From positions 186,001-250,000 of the forward strand of contig NZ_JAHLMF010000006.1 in NCBI RefSeq assembly GCF_018919385.1: 64,000 bases of DNA, in the 5' to 3' direction. The translations under genes and the position numbers were made by a program. This document shows positions 50,844 through 59,688 of the stretch, one piece after another. How positions within the stretch are numbered: the first letter of the stretch is position 1; each line of letters opens with the position of its first letter. The DNA comes from Geomonas diazotrophica. Lineage in GTDB: Bacteria; Desulfobacterota; Desulfuromonadia; Geobacterales; Geobacteraceae. The notes under the pieces are model-generated. The model was not told the origin of the DNA. It saw nothing but the letters and a program-made list of their open reading frames with translations, and did not search any database.

Positions 50844-52859
50844 TCATGAGGCCTGGTAGGCGGTCATTTTCTGCTGCCGGACCGGGACGGTGACCGTCAC
50901 CTCGGTCCCCTTCCCCACAGTGGAACGCACGTCGATATCACCTCCGTGCCGCTTGACGATGCCGTAGCAGACGGTGAGTCCGAGCCCGGGCCCCTTCCCT
51001 ACCGGCTTGGTGGTGAAGAAGGGGTCGAAGATCTTGGCCAGGTTCTGCGGCGGAATGCCGCAGCCGTCGTCGCGGATCACCACCGAGACCTGCAGCGGCT
51101 CCCCGTATTTCTTCACGAGGCCGGTGCTGATGTCGATCCGGCCGCCGTTGGGGAGAGCGCTCTTAGCGTTCTGCAGGAGGTTAACGTATACCTCCAGCAG
51201 CTTCACGAAGTCCCCCTCGATCCGGGGCACCTCCGGGTCCAGATCCAGACTGACATCGATCTTTTGCTCCTCGAAGGGCCCCGACATGATATCGAGGGTG
51301 TCCTTTAGCACCTCGTTGATGTCCATGTCGCTGAAGTTGCAGCGGGCCTGTGTGGTGAAGCGGACCAGATCCTCGACGATCTTCTGGCAGCGGACCGCGG
51401 CGCTCTCGATGCTCTCCAGCACGTCGATCCCTTCCATCAGGTCCGGGTCGATGGGATTCGCCAAGGCGTTGCTGCGCAGCATCTGGATGGCACCCAGGAT
51501 CCCCGCCAGCGGGTTGTTGAGCTCGTGCGCGGCACCCGCGATCACCTCGCCCAGCGTCGCCATCTTTTCCGACTGGATCAGCTTGGCCTGGGCCTCCTTG
51601 AGGTGCCGGGTCTTCTCCTCCACCATCTTCTCCAGGCGGCTGTTCAGCTCCCTGCGCTGTTCCTCTACCTGCTTGCGCTCGGTGATGTCCCGGATGATGA
51701 CCTGGATCGCCTGCTGTCCCTGGAAGACGATCCCCGTCGCCACCGCCTCCACGTCGATCACGGTCCCGTCTTTTTGCACCATGCGCGATTCCCGCAGCGG
51801 CGAAGGCTCACCGGTTTCCTCGATGCGCTGGATGCGCTCGAGCACCATGGCGTGGAATTCAGGATCGACGAAGGAGAAGATCGACTGGCCGACCAGTTCC
51901 TCGGGGCGGTCCACACCGAGAAGCACGCAGGCCTGCTTATTGGCGCACAGGTAGCGCCCGCCGCTTTGCACCAGGATCGCTTCCGGGGCGTTCTCGAACA
52001 GCTTGCGGTAACGGTCCTCGCTCTGCGTCAGTTCGGCCTCCATCTTCTTGCGCTCGGTGATGTCGCGGAAGATCCCCCTCGTGCTGATCGCCTGCCCGTT
52101 ACTGGTGTTGCAGTTGATGCTCCCCTCGAGGATGATGTTCCGCCCGTCCTTGGCGACGAACTCCACCTCTACGCGGGGGATCCTGGCCCCGCTCTTCAAC
52201 TGGTCAAACATGGTGGCGCAGTGGCTCTGGCAGCAGGGCTTGATCACGTCGAAGATGTTCATCGAGGCGAGGTCCTGGTCGGAATACCCCATGGTCTTCT
52301 TCCAGGCGCTGTTCACGTAGATGAAGTTCCCCTTGGCGTCCACGCTCTGGATCAGGTCGTTGGCGTTCTCCAGGATGTCGCGATAACGCTCCTCGCTCTC
52401 CCGCAGTTCCTCCTCGGCCCGCTTTCTGTCGGTTATGTCCAGGAAGCTCTCGATCAGGTGGTCCCGCCCGTACAGTTTCACCCGCGCCACCGTTTTCACG
52501 ACTGTGATGGAGGCGCCGTTGGGCCTTAGCAGCTGTCGCTCGGCGTTGTCGATGCGCTGTCCCTGGTCGGTGATGGGGCAGTGACCGTCCTGTTCGGGGC
52601 AGATGAAGCAGTGGCAGACGGAGCCGACCACCTCCTCCCTCCCGGTACCGATCATCTCCACCGCCTTGGGGTTGGCATCGACGATGGTGTGGGTTTCGGC
52701 ATCGATGATGACGATGCCGACCTGGACGGTGTCGAAGACGGCGCTCAGCCGCTTGCGGCTCTCCTCCAGTTCTCCGGCGACGTGGCTGAAATCGAAGCAG
52801 GCTCGGGAGGCGGGCTCTTCCCCGGCGGCCGCGTTCTGAGAATTGAATGTGTTAGACAT
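50844..52859 (-). CDS. Cytoplasmic histidine kinase with three PAS domains
   Basis: 671 residues, no TM helix. PAS1 (about 40-150) has a cysteine/histidine cluster CHCFICPEQDGHCP; PAS2 contains PCCQSHC; PAS3 is of S-box type (LFENAPEAILVQSGGRYLC). A coiled coil leads to HisKA with GEVIAGAAHELNNPLAGI and HATPase_c with DDGCGIPPQNL and GPGLGLTVCYGIVKRHGG. The clustered cysteines suggest a metal, heme or redox sensor. CCAGGAG precedes the start. It lies two genes from a divergent NtrC-type regulator, a plausible partner. Confidence 0.93.
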   Translation of the reverse strand: MSNTFNSQNAAAGEEPASRACFDFSHVAGELEESRKRLSAVFDTVQVGIVIIDAETHTIVDANPKAVEMIGTGREEVVGSVCHCFICPEQDGHCPITDQGQRIDNAERQLLRPNGASITVVKTVARVKLYGRDHLIESFLDITDRKRAEEELRESEERYRDILENANDLIQSVDAKGNFIYVNSAWKKTMGYSDQDLASMNIFDVIKPCCQSHCATMFDQLKSGARIPRVEVEFVAKDGRNIILEGSINCNTSNGQAISTRGIFRDITERKKMEAELTQSEDRYRKLFENAPEAILVQSGGRYLCANKQACVLLGVDRPEELVGQSIFSFVDPEFHAMVLERIQRIEETGEPSPLRESRMVQKDGTVIDVEAVATGIVFQGQQAIQVIIRDITERKQVEEQRRELNSRLEKMVEEKTRHLKEAQAKLIQSEKMATLGEVIAGAAHELNNPLAGILGAIQMLRSNALANPIDPDLMEGIDVLESIESAAVRCQKIVEDLVRFTTQARCNFSDMDINEVLKDTLDIMSGPFEEQKIDVSLDLDPEVPRIEGDFVKLLEVYVNLLQNAKSALPNGGRIDISTGLVKKYGEPLQVSVVIRDDGCGIPPQNLAKIFDPFFTTKPVGKGPGLGLTVCYGIVKRHGGDIDVRSTVGKGTEVTVTVPVRQQKMTAYQAS

Positions 52860-52901
52860 GTAATACTCCTGGAATGTTGGGCTGCGGACCGGCCGCCGAG
52901 G

Positions 52902-53393
52902 TCAGCTGCTCGCGGCCAGATCCTTCAGGATCTTCTTGGCATCCCGGTTCCCCTGGGCGGCCGCCCGCCGGAACCAGACCTCTGCCTTCTCTTGATCTGG
53001 CGCCGGAACGGCGAGCCCCTGCAGGTACATCATGCCGAGGTCGTACTGGGCGCTGTCATAACCGGCGTCTGCGGCCTTCTGGAGCAGATCGAACGCCTTT
53101 TTGAAATCCTGGGGTACCACGTCCCCCCGAATGTAGACGAAGGCCAGGTTCCACAGCCCCGGTGCGTACCCCTGGTTCGCCGACTTCTCGTACCATTTAA
53201 GCCCCTCCTGCTTGTCCAGCGGGACCCCCACCCCGGAGGAGAGCATCACCCCGAGCTTCATCTGGGCCTCGGGGTTCCCCTGCTCCGCCAGCGTCCTTAT
53301 GGCCTTCAGATCGGTGCCGTCGTACCCGTACCCCGGCCCGGCGCCGACGACGACCATCAAGCACATCCATAACACCACCTGTTTCAATTTCAT
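52902..53393 (-). CDS. Periplasmic Sel1-like repeat protein
   Basis: 163 residues from ATG 53393 (AAAGGTG upstream; longer readings are Pro/Arg-rich and lack signals). Signal peptide LWMCLMVVVGAGPGYG. Four Sel1/TPR-like repeats: GNPEAQMKLGVMLSSGVGV, GYAPGLWNLAFVYIRGD, GYDSAQYDLGMMYLQGLAV and GNRDAKKIL. Sel1 repeats mediate protein-protein contacts and often modulate signalling kinases; the kinase gene follows 42 bases downstream on the same strand, so an accessory sensing role is plausible. Confidence 0.88.
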   Translation of the reverse strand: MKLKQVVLWMCLMVVVGAGPGYGYDGTDLKAIRTLAEQGNPEAQMKLGVMLSSGVGVPLDKQEGLKWYEKSANQGYAPGLWNLAFVYIRGDVVPQDFKKAFDLLQKAADAGYDSAQYDLGMMYLQGLAVPAPDQEKAEVWFRRAAAQGNRDAKKILKDLAASS

Positions 53394-54107
53394 GGCACCC
53401 ACCTTTCGCATGGAAATAGAATCGTTTCTATGCATTTTACTTGCCAGAACGCACGACGAGGTGGCGGCTCGGCGCCCCGGGGGGAGCGGTGTGGTGAAGG
53501 GGCGGGGGTGCGGCGACGACAGGGGAGGCTCGGCACGCATCCTGCTACGGTACCCCCCGCCGATGGCACATTGGCCGGTGTAAAATGCGGGAACGAACCC
53601 CCTCTCCCGCTCGAAGCGGTGCTGTCTACGCGCTAACGCAAGGGAAGTTGGTCATTTGCCCCACGGGGGGGCTTGACACCTGCACCGCCGTCGCGGATGG
53701 GCAGCAGGGGGCCCGGACTCGTCCCGGGAGGGCATTGCTGCTGCAAAAGCCCCACATCTTTGCGTCAAATCGCGCAGCGACGAGAAAATTGCCCCGGAGG
53801 GCCGCGAGACCGCCCGTTCTCCTCCTCAGCGGCGGACGACGCGGGGCAAATGCCGCAAAAGTGGGTGATATCACCCATCACCTGGGTGGGATCCGGGTTT
53901 CGGCCCGGGAAGGTCAGCCTCTGCTGTCGTCTGCAGGGATCACGTCACATGCGAAAAAAACGATACACAAATTATTAAATAAATGATAAAGTCCGGCCGC
54001 CTGCTGACCGGCATGGGGAGCCGTCCCCCCAACCCGACCGATACCGGTCTCAGCCCATCGAGAACCTGCGGACGCTCCCGCAGCAGGTCCAGGAAGGAAC
54101 GTTCAAC
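53394..54107. other. Divergent intergenic region upstream of the NtrC-type regulator
   Basis: About 700 bases with no convincing gene. Frames that stay open are arginine-rich and lack starts with ribosome-binding sites. It contains a 16-bp perfect palindrome (53862-53877), a GC hairpin near 53892-53910 (CCGGG/CCCGG), and an AT-rich patch at about 53945-53985 that is the likeliest promoter zone for the regulator. Confidence 0.45.
53862..53877. promoter_or_regulatory. Putative operator palindrome
   Basis: TGGGTGATATCACCCA is a perfect 16-bp dyad, about 230 bases before the regulator start. Symmetry and position suggest a dimeric regulator site, possibly for autoregulation; no protein assigned. 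Confidence 0.35.
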
Positions 54108-55604
54108 ATGAGTAAAAACAGGATCTTGGTCGTCGACGATGAAAAGCTGATCTCCTGGTCCCTCGCCGCCAGCCTCAAAAAGGACGGTTACGAGGTGGAC
54201 ACGGCGGCTTCCGGTGCGGAGGCCGTGCAGAAATTCGAGAGTTTCAAACCGGATCTGGTCATGCTGGACATCTGCCTTCCCGACACCAGCGGTCTCGAGC
54301 TTTTGAAACGGTTCAAGGCGGCCAACGAGGACCTCTACGTCATCATGATCACCGCCTACGCCAACGCGGACTCCGCCGTGCAGGCGCTGCAGGACGGCGC
54401 GGAGGATTACTTTGGCAAGCCCTTCAACCTCGAGGCGGTCAAGCACGTGGTCGAGCGGGCCTTCGAGAAACGTCGGCTCAAGAAGGAGGTCGACTACTTC
54501 AGAAACGAGCTGCGCAGGAAGTCGGACCACGAGAAGATGGTGGGCAACAGCCCCAAGATGATCGAAGTCTTCAAGATGATCAAGATCTGCGCCGACGCCG
54601 ATGCCAAGACGGTGCTCATCACCGGCGAGAGCGGGACCGGGAAGGAGCTGGTCGCCAAGGCGATCCACTACCACAGCGCGCGGGCCGACGCCCCCTTCAT
54701 CGAGGTGAACTGCGCCTCCATCCCCGAAAACCTGTTGGAAAACGAGCTCTTCGGCCACGAGAAGGGGGCCTACACCGACGCCTCGCGCCGGCAGAAGGGT
54801 GTTTTCGAACTGGCCGAAGGGGGATCGGTGTTCCTGGACGAGATCGGGGACATGCCCTACCAGATGCAGGCCAAGATCCTGAAGGCGACCGAGACCAAGC
54901 GCTTCAGGAGACTCGGCGGCCAGGAAGACGTCGAGGCCAACGTCCGGATCATCACCGCGACCCACCAGGACCTCCCCCGGATGGTCAAGGAAGGGAAGTT
55001 CCGCGGCGACCTTTTCTTCAGGCTCAACGTGATGAACATCTGCCTCCCGAAGCTTCGGGAGCGCAAGGAGGACATCGAGTCGCTGGTGCAGTACTTCATC
55101 GAGACGCTCAACGAGGAGTACGGCAGGAGCATAACGCATGCGGCGCCGGACACACTGGAGTACCTGACCAGGTACGACTGGCCCGGCAACGTCCGCGAGC
55201 TGCGCAACTGCATCGAGCGCCTGATGATGCTGGAACAGGGGAAGGTGCTGACCCCGGAGTTCCTGAACCCGGAAATCAAACAGAGCAGGGTCGCGGCGCA
55301 GGACCCCGAATCCTCCGGGGTGATCAGCACCGACTTCGCCGGCGAGCACATCGTGCTTCCTTCCACCGGCATCTCCCTGGAAGAGTTGGAAAAAATGCTG
55401 ATCCAGCTGGCTTTGAAGAAATCCGGCGGGAACCAGTCCAAGGCCGCCAAGTTCCTAAAGACCAGCAGGGACACCCTTCGTTACCGGATGAAGAAGTTCG
55501 GGCTTTCCGATTCGGGCAAGGAAGGGGAGAACGAGAATTTGGAGACGCCGGTCGCCGGCAGCGGCGTGCCCCACGCCTCCGCCGACGGCCTGAGGTGGGC
55601 CTGA
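54108..55604 (+). CDS. Sigma-54-dependent response regulator (NtrC family) with altered GAFTGA loop
   Basis: 498 residues; AAGGAACG before the ATG. Receiver domain with D10/D11, phospho-acceptor D54 in VMLDICLPD and K104; AAA+ domain with Walker A GESGTGKE (173-180), Walker B VFLDEIGD (241-248), and [12 protein letters not shown]; Fis-type HTH near 425-460 ([20 protein letters not shown]). The loop that contacts sigma-54, normally GAFTGA, reads GAYTDA at 220-225: the tyrosine is tolerated, the glycine-to-aspartate change is unusual. A 35-residue low-complexity tail ends the chain. Likely partner kinases are encoded within 2-4 kb. Confidence 0.93.
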   Translation: MSKNRILVVDDEKLISWSLAASLKKDGYEVDTAASGAEAVQKFESFKPDLVMLDICLPDTSGLELLKRFKAANEDLYVIMITAYANADSAVQALQDGAEDYFGKPFNLEAVKHVVERAFEKRRLKKEVDYFRNELRRKSDHEKMVGNSPKMIEVFKMIKICADADAKTVLITGESGTGKELVAKAIHYHSARADAPFIEVNCASIPENLLENELFGHEKGAYTDASRRQKGVFELAEGGSVFLDEIGDMPYQMQAKILKATETKRFRRLGGQEDVEANVRIITATHQDLPRMVKEGKFRGDLFFRLNVMNICLPKLRERKEDIESLVQYFIETLNEEYGRSITHAAPDTLEYLTRYDWPGNVRELRNCIERLMMLEQGKVLTPEFLNPEIKQSRVAAQDPESSGVISTDFAGEHIVLPSTGISLEELEKMLIQLALKKSGGNQSKAAKFLKTSRDTLRYRMKKFGLSDSGKEGENENLETPVAGSGVPHASADGLRWA

Positions 55605-55650
55605 CCCCACCCGGCTCACCCCGCAGCGGCACCCCAGGCAAAGGCAAAAA

Positions 55651-55683
55651 AACGGCCCGAAGGGAAGCTCCCTTCGGGCCGTT
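55651..55683. terminator. Bidirectional intrinsic terminator
   Basis: Perfect 15-bp inverted repeat (AACGGCCCGAAGGGA, loop AGC, TCCCTTCGGGCCGTT) preceded by seven A. It separates the convergent regulator and PpiC-type genes; the T run on the minus strand makes it strongest for the latter. Confidence 0.85.
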
Positions 55684-55703
55684 CTGCGTCCGGGCTGCCC
55701 GGG

Positions 55704-56672
55704 CTAGACCTTCTCGACTTTCGCCTTGTGACGCAGCTCGGTCAGAAAGGCTGCCACCGCCTTGCGGGTCTGCTCCATCTTCAGGTACTGCACGATCTGG
55801 AACTTCACGTCCTCGAAGCGGTCGGTGGAGGGGGCGATCCGCTCCTGCAGCTTGATGATGTGATAGCCAAACTCCGTCTCCACCACCTTGCTGATCTCCC
55901 CGTTTTTCAGGGCGAAGGCCGCCTTCTCGAAGGGAGGGGTCATCTGCCCCTTGCCGAAGACGCCCAGCTCTCCCCCCTTGGTGCGGCTGGGGCAGGTCGA
56001 CTCTGCCTTGGCAACAGCGGCGAAATCCTCCCCCCTTTGCACCCTCTTCAGCAGCGCTTCCGCCTTCTCACGCGCCTTTTTCTTCTCCTCGGCGCTCCCC
56101 TTCTGGTCCACGCTCACCAGGATGTGGCTGGCCCGCAGGCGCTCACCCTTTTGGAACAGTTTCGCCTTGTTGTCATCGTAGAATTTCCTGGCCTCGTCGT
56201 CGGAGCAGGTCGCCTTGGCCGAAAACCGCTGGTCCACGAAGTGGTTAACCACGATCTCCCTGCGCATCGACTCGCGCACCTCGGCCTCGGTCATCCCGGC
56301 TGCCCGCAGCGCCTTTTCGTATTCTTCCTTGGTGGGAAAGGCGGCCCGGTTTTTCTGGTATTGCTGCTCGACCAGCTGGTCCAGGTTCTTGATTTCCAGC
56401 TTTTTCCCTTCCTGGTAAAGAAGCTCCGCCGAGGTGAGCTGTTCCAGGGCGACGGCGGTCGCCTTCTTCATCTGTTCCGGCGGCAGGGCCTGGTTAACCC
56501 GGTTTTGCGCCAGGAGAGTCTTCACGGCACGGTCCAGCTCCGGCTTGGTGATCGCGGTTCCGTTCACCTTGACGACGGGGGCACCGCCGCCCCCCTTGTC
56601 AGAACAGGCAGGAAGCACGCACAGGGCCAGTACGGCCATTGTGGCCGGAATCCAATTCTTCAACGCAGACAT
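55704..56672 (-). CDS. Periplasmic PpiC/SurA-type peptidylprolyl isomerase, lipoprotein
   Basis: 322 residues; AAAAGGAG before the ATG. Lipobox VLPAC (Cys23). SurA-like N-terminal helical region (VVKVNGTAITKPELDRAVKT), then a parvulin domain: ASHILVSVDQKG, FAAVAKAESTCPS, GGELGVFGKGQMTPPFEKAA and ETEFGYHIIKLQER. It helps fold outer-membrane proteins and, in Geobacter relatives, is often numerous because of cytochrome export. Cys152-like residues (ATCSDDEA) are not part of the active site. Confidence 0.92.
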   Translation of the reverse strand: MSALKNWIPATMAVLALCVLPACSDKGGGGAPVVKVNGTAITKPELDRAVKTLLAQNRVNQALPPEQMKKATAVALEQLTSAELLYQEGKKLEIKNLDQLVEQQYQKNRAAFPTKEEYEKALRAAGMTEAEVRESMRREIVVNHFVDQRFSAKATCSDDEARKFYDDNKAKLFQKGERLRASHILVSVDQKGSAEEKKKAREKAEALLKRVQRGEDFAAVAKAESTCPSRTKGGELGVFGKGQMTPPFEKAAFALKNGEISKVVETEFGYHIIKLQERIAPSTDRFEDVKFQIVQYLKMEQTRKAVAAFLTELRHKAKVEKV

Positions 56673-57000
56673 GAAAATCTCCTTTTATGAAATGTACGCC
56701 TGAAACTGCTGTGAAAGAGCAAGAGCCGTACCCAGAAGGGACCGGAACCCGAGCCGGGCGCCTCGCCACGTTGCCGCACCGGGGGGATTCATGTAATGGC
56801 ATGTAATTGCGATGGTTTGCCGGGTACCGGTTCTCCTTGAACGCGGCTGAGCCCGGGGTGCCGTGACGCTGCCCGGGAGGGGGTGGGGCATATCGCACAC
56901 ACGTGGGGAAAGCGGTCACCTTGCCTTAGTCGACATGCGCGGGAAGCTTTCGCGACGAAAAAGGCCGCACCTTGCGGCGCGGCCGAGCTGCTGCGGATCC
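56673..57000. other. Intergenic region, nothing recognised
   Basis: About 330 bases between two minus-strand genes. It contains a short direct repeat (GTAATGGCATGTAATTG near 56795) and no credible open frame or terminator. Confidence 0.35.
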
Positions 57001-57362
57001 CTAGCGTCCACTTCCTTCGGTGCTTCCAGCGCCTGTGCCTTGGCCGCTCCCCATGTTGCCGCTTGGGCCGCCCATGGCCGGGGTGCCGTAGTTAGGCTGG
57101 TGCCGGTGACGCCGGTCCGGGTGCTCCTCCTGGTCTGTTTTTTGGACTTCTTGCCGCTTTTCTTTCTTTTCTTCTTGGTCTTCTTCGTCTCCGGCTTGGC
57201 AGGTTCGGCGCTCCCCTGGTCGCTCTGGGTCCCGGTCGACATGCCGGTCCCCGGGCCGACAGAGGACCCCGTATCGGTTCCGGTCGTGTCTGCCGCCCAG
57301 ACCATTCCAGCGAAGGATACGGCTACCAGTGTGGCTACGATGGTGGATAGCACTCTTTTCAT
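57001..57362 (-). pseudogene. Secreted Lys/Thr/Gly-rich protein, frameshifted
   Basis: From ATG 57362 (GGGAGG before it) a signal peptide (VLSTIVATLVAVSFAGMVWA) leads into a Thr/Gly segment and a strongly basic stretch (KKTKKKRKKSGKKSKKQ). Near 57090-57105 the coding character moves to the adjacent frame: QPNYGTPAMGGPSGNMGSG continues to GAGSTEGSGR and TAG 57001-57003. In the original frame the reading runs on without this character to 56916. One indel in GGCACCAGCCTAAC explains it. A Lys-rich, Gly-rich secreted protein of unknown function; a promoter (57397-57424) and leader are intact. Confidence 0.5.
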
Positions 57363-57396
57363 AGTCAGCCTCCCGAATTTGGTAAACAACCGCCAC

Positions 57397-57424
57397 ACTA
57401 TAGCACAACATTAATTTTTACCAA
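57397..57424 (-). promoter_or_regulatory. Promoter of the Lys-rich secreted protein gene
   Basis: Minus strand TTGGTA (57424-57419), 16-base spacer, TATAGT (57402-57397), about 35 bases before the start. Confidence 0.5.
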
Positions 57425-57480
57425 TTGACAGTCGCTTTTTTCCGCTACCCATACACCCGGCGTTTTTTGACCATGGCCGC

Positions 57481-57509
57481 TTGACATATTATTCTAACAT
57501 GGTTATAAA
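57481..57509 (+). promoter_or_regulatory. Strong promoter of the 54-residue protein gene
   Basis: TTGACA (57481-57486), 17-base spacer, TATAAA (57504-57509); near-consensus sigma-70 promoter. Start predicted near 57516, about 30 bases before the TTG start codon. Confidence 0.7.
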
Positions 57510-57545
57510 TTTCTAATTCAATATCGCACAAAGGAGAGCGGCACG

Positions 57546-57710
57546 TTGAAAAAGATGAAACCCTTCGATCTGGCCCACGAACAGTACCAGCTGCTGATGG
57601 CGAAGTTCAAGACCACCAAGGACCTGCAGGAAAAGAACATCCTCTTCAGAAGGCTCACCAACCTTTTGGCTGTCATGGAATTCCTGATCTCCATCCACAA
57701 ACCGCACTGA
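57546..57710 (+). CDS. 54-residue protein of unknown function
   Basis: Too short for most gene callers. TTG 57546 lies 7 bases after AAAGGAGAG; ATG 57555 in frame is an alternative. The product, KKMKPFDLAHEQYQLLMAK, TTKDLQEKNILFRRLTNL, then LLAVMEFLISIHKPH, is amphipathic and probably two helices, with no TM or cysteine. A near-consensus promoter drives it and codon use resembles neighbours. The small size and strong promoter suggest an abundant cytosolic or regulatory peptide; no homologue comes to mind. Confidence 0.6.
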   Translation: MKKMKPFDLAHEQYQLLMAKFKTTKDLQEKNILFRRLTNLLAVMEFLISIHKPH

Positions 57711-57845
57711 GCGGCGTTTCTCCATAGGGACGCATGCAGCGCCCGGTGGTATCAAGTGTGCGCGACCTTACAGCCTTGCCTTTGGACCGGCAGTGATATC
57801 CTTTATGCAATGATGCTATAATACTGTCAGTCCTGGTGAAGGCTT

Positions 57846-58805
57846 ATGAGTATTCCCGCCCATAGCACCGCTTCCCTGCAACTCCGTCCGACACGCCTTT
57901 GGTTTGCCGCATCCTACCTGCTTGCCACGCTCCGCGAGGAATTCTTCGCCCACTGGCGCGGGGCAGCCCGTGGCTTCGACCTGGACGAGGTGCATGACCT
58001 GCGGGTGGCCTCGCGCCGACTGCGCGAGGGGCTTGCCCTTTTTGCCCCCCTGCTGCCGGGCAAGAAGGTGGCACGGCTGTCGCGCAGGGTGAAAAGGCTC
58101 ACCACCCTGCTGGGAGAATTGCGCAACATCGATGAGGCGCTGCTCTTTTTCTCAGGGCTGGAACCGGAAGAGACGAGCGGCTGCCGCGCCGAGCGCGAGG
58201 AATTGCTGCGATCGCTATCAAAGGAGCGGGAGATCACCCGAGAGGGGCTGTCCGGGACGCTGGCGGGGGTCGGCGCGGGGAAACTGCAAAAGGAACTGGG
58301 CGGGTTGGCGAAGAGACTGAACCCGTTCCAAGAACGCGAAGCCCCCGGGTTCGACCCCTTCACCGAGGTCGGTCTCTTTGCCGAAGGGGCGTTTGCCGAG
58401 CGGGTCGAACTGGTCGAGGAACTCTTCCCGGCGGCGCTGCGCGAAGAGGACACGGTGGCACAGCACAGACTGCGCATCGCCTTCAAGAAGCTGCGCTACC
58501 GGCTGGAGATCCTGGCACCGCTTCTGGAGGACGGGGGGGAAGAGCTGCGCCGGCTCCTCAAGCGCTACCAGGACCTCCTGGGGAAACTGCACGACCTGGA
58601 CGTCTTTGCGGAGATGGCAGAGCAGCGCTTAGCGCCGGGGACGGGACGGGACGAGCTGCTGCAGCTGCTGGCGGCCCACCGGGGCGCGCTCTTCGCCGGC
58701 TTTGCTCAGACGAGCCGGGAGCAGCCGCTCGAGCCCCTGACGAGGCGGGTCAGCTTGGAGCTGCGCCTTCCCCACCAGCCATCCCCAGCAGGAACGCGGC
58801 CGTAG
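57846..58805 (+). CDS. CHAD-domain protein
   Basis: 319 residues; TATAAT at 57817-57822 and GGTGAAGG before the ATG. The CHAD domain (conserved histidine alpha-helical) is visible by EVHDLRVASRRLREGL (first His/Arg set), AQHRLRIAFKKLRYRLEIL (second set) and KRYQDLLGKLHDLDV. The paired helical halves bind polyphosphate in known members, linking them to polyphosphate granules. No ppk or CYTH domain is adjacent. Its last 56 bases lie antisense to the end of the M28 peptidase gene. Confidence 0.9.
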   Translation: MSIPAHSTASLQLRPTRLWFAASYLLATLREEFFAHWRGAARGFDLDEVHDLRVASRRLREGLALFAPLLPGKKVARLSRRVKRLTTLLGELRNIDEALLFFSGLEPEETSGCRAEREELLRSLSKEREITREGLSGTLAGVGAGKLQKELGGLAKRLNPFQEREAPGFDPFTEVGLFAEGAFAERVELVEELFPAALREEDTVAQHRLRIAFKKLRYRLEILAPLLEDGGEELRRLLKRYQDLLGKLHDLDVFAEMAEQRLAPGTGRDELLQLLAAHRGALFAGFAQTSREQPLEPLTRRVSLELRLPHQPSPAGTRP

Positions 58806-59688
58806 CTTGGCAGACGCGCACGGCGAAGGCGAGGTTCAGGGTCTCCAAGGTGTCGCTTGGCTCGTGGTAGTGGGGATTGCGGAAGTTTGTGGTGTCGGTC
58901 AGCATGATGGCGGGGTAGCCGGCATCCCAAAAGGGAGCGTGATCGGATCTGCGGGTATCGGGCAGGAGTTCGCCGTTGTCCGGCACCACCAGGGGCACCA
59001 CGGGGAGGGCGATATCGAAGCTGTCCGCGGCCAGCGCAAAGCGTGCCACCACCCCCTGCGCGAGCTCGTTGCCGATCACGGCGAGAAAATCACCGTTGGG
59101 CGGCACCTGCAGCGGCACTCCTGCCGGAGCGGCCTGGCGCACCGAGCCGCCGGCGAACGCCACCGATTCCAGCACCACCACGGCTTCAATTTCCCACCCC
59201 TGTTGCAGCGCGAAGGCGGCCAGGGCACGGCTCCCCCTGAGGCCGGTCCCGTGCTCGTCCCGGTCCGAATTCTCCTCAAGGTTCACCCCGACGAACTGCA
59301 GCGTCAGTTCCGGCCGCCACTCCTTGAACATCGTGGCCAGCTCCAGCAGCAGCGCGACGCCGCTTGCGTTGTCGTCCGCCCCCGGAGAACCGGCGACGGT
59401 ATCGAAATGGGCCAGCACCAGGACCCGTTTTTCAGGGCGGCGCGTCCCCAGCCTGGTGGCGACCACGTTGTGATACTCCTGTCCGCCGTCGAAAAAACCG
59501 TGCAGGTCGACGGCGTACCCCAGTGCGCGCAGCGTGTCTTCCAGGTAGGAGCAGGCCCGCTGCAGGGCGGCGGGTGCCGCCACGGGATGCCGGACCCCCA
59601 CGAGGAACTTCAGGTGTTGCTCGATCCGGTCCCTGGAGACTGCAGACAGCGACCTTCCTTTACCGGCGGCTCCAGGCGGGGAGCTCAC
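58750..59688 (-). CDS. M28-family zinc peptidase
   Basis: 312 residues from GTG 59688. Metal ligands: VLVLAHFDTVAGSPGADDNASG (H, bridging D), catalytic E and ligand in GVNLEENSD, a further acidic residue in VVLESV, and the final histidine in NPHYHEPSDT. This is the aminopeptidase Y / glutaminyl cyclase-like M28 pattern. No signal peptide is apparent, so a cytosolic aminopeptidase is likely. GTGA overlap with the stop of the DUF4124 gene indicates translational coupling. Confidence 0.9.
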   Translation of the reverse strand: MSSPPGAAGKGRSLSAVSRDRIEQHLKFLVGVRHPVAAPAALQRACSYLEDTLRALGYAVDLHGFFDGGQEYHNVVATRLGTRRPEKRVLVLAHFDTVAGSPGADDNASGVALLLELATMFKEWRPELTLQFVGVNLEENSDRDEHGTGLRGSRALAAFALQQGWEIEAVVVLESVAFAGGSVRQAAPAGVPLQVPPNGDFLAVIGNELAQGVVARFALAADSFDIALPVVPLVVPDNGELLPDTRRSDHAPFWDAGYPAIMLTDTTNFRNPHYHEPSDTLETLNLAFAVRVCQATAAFLLGMAGGEGAAPS

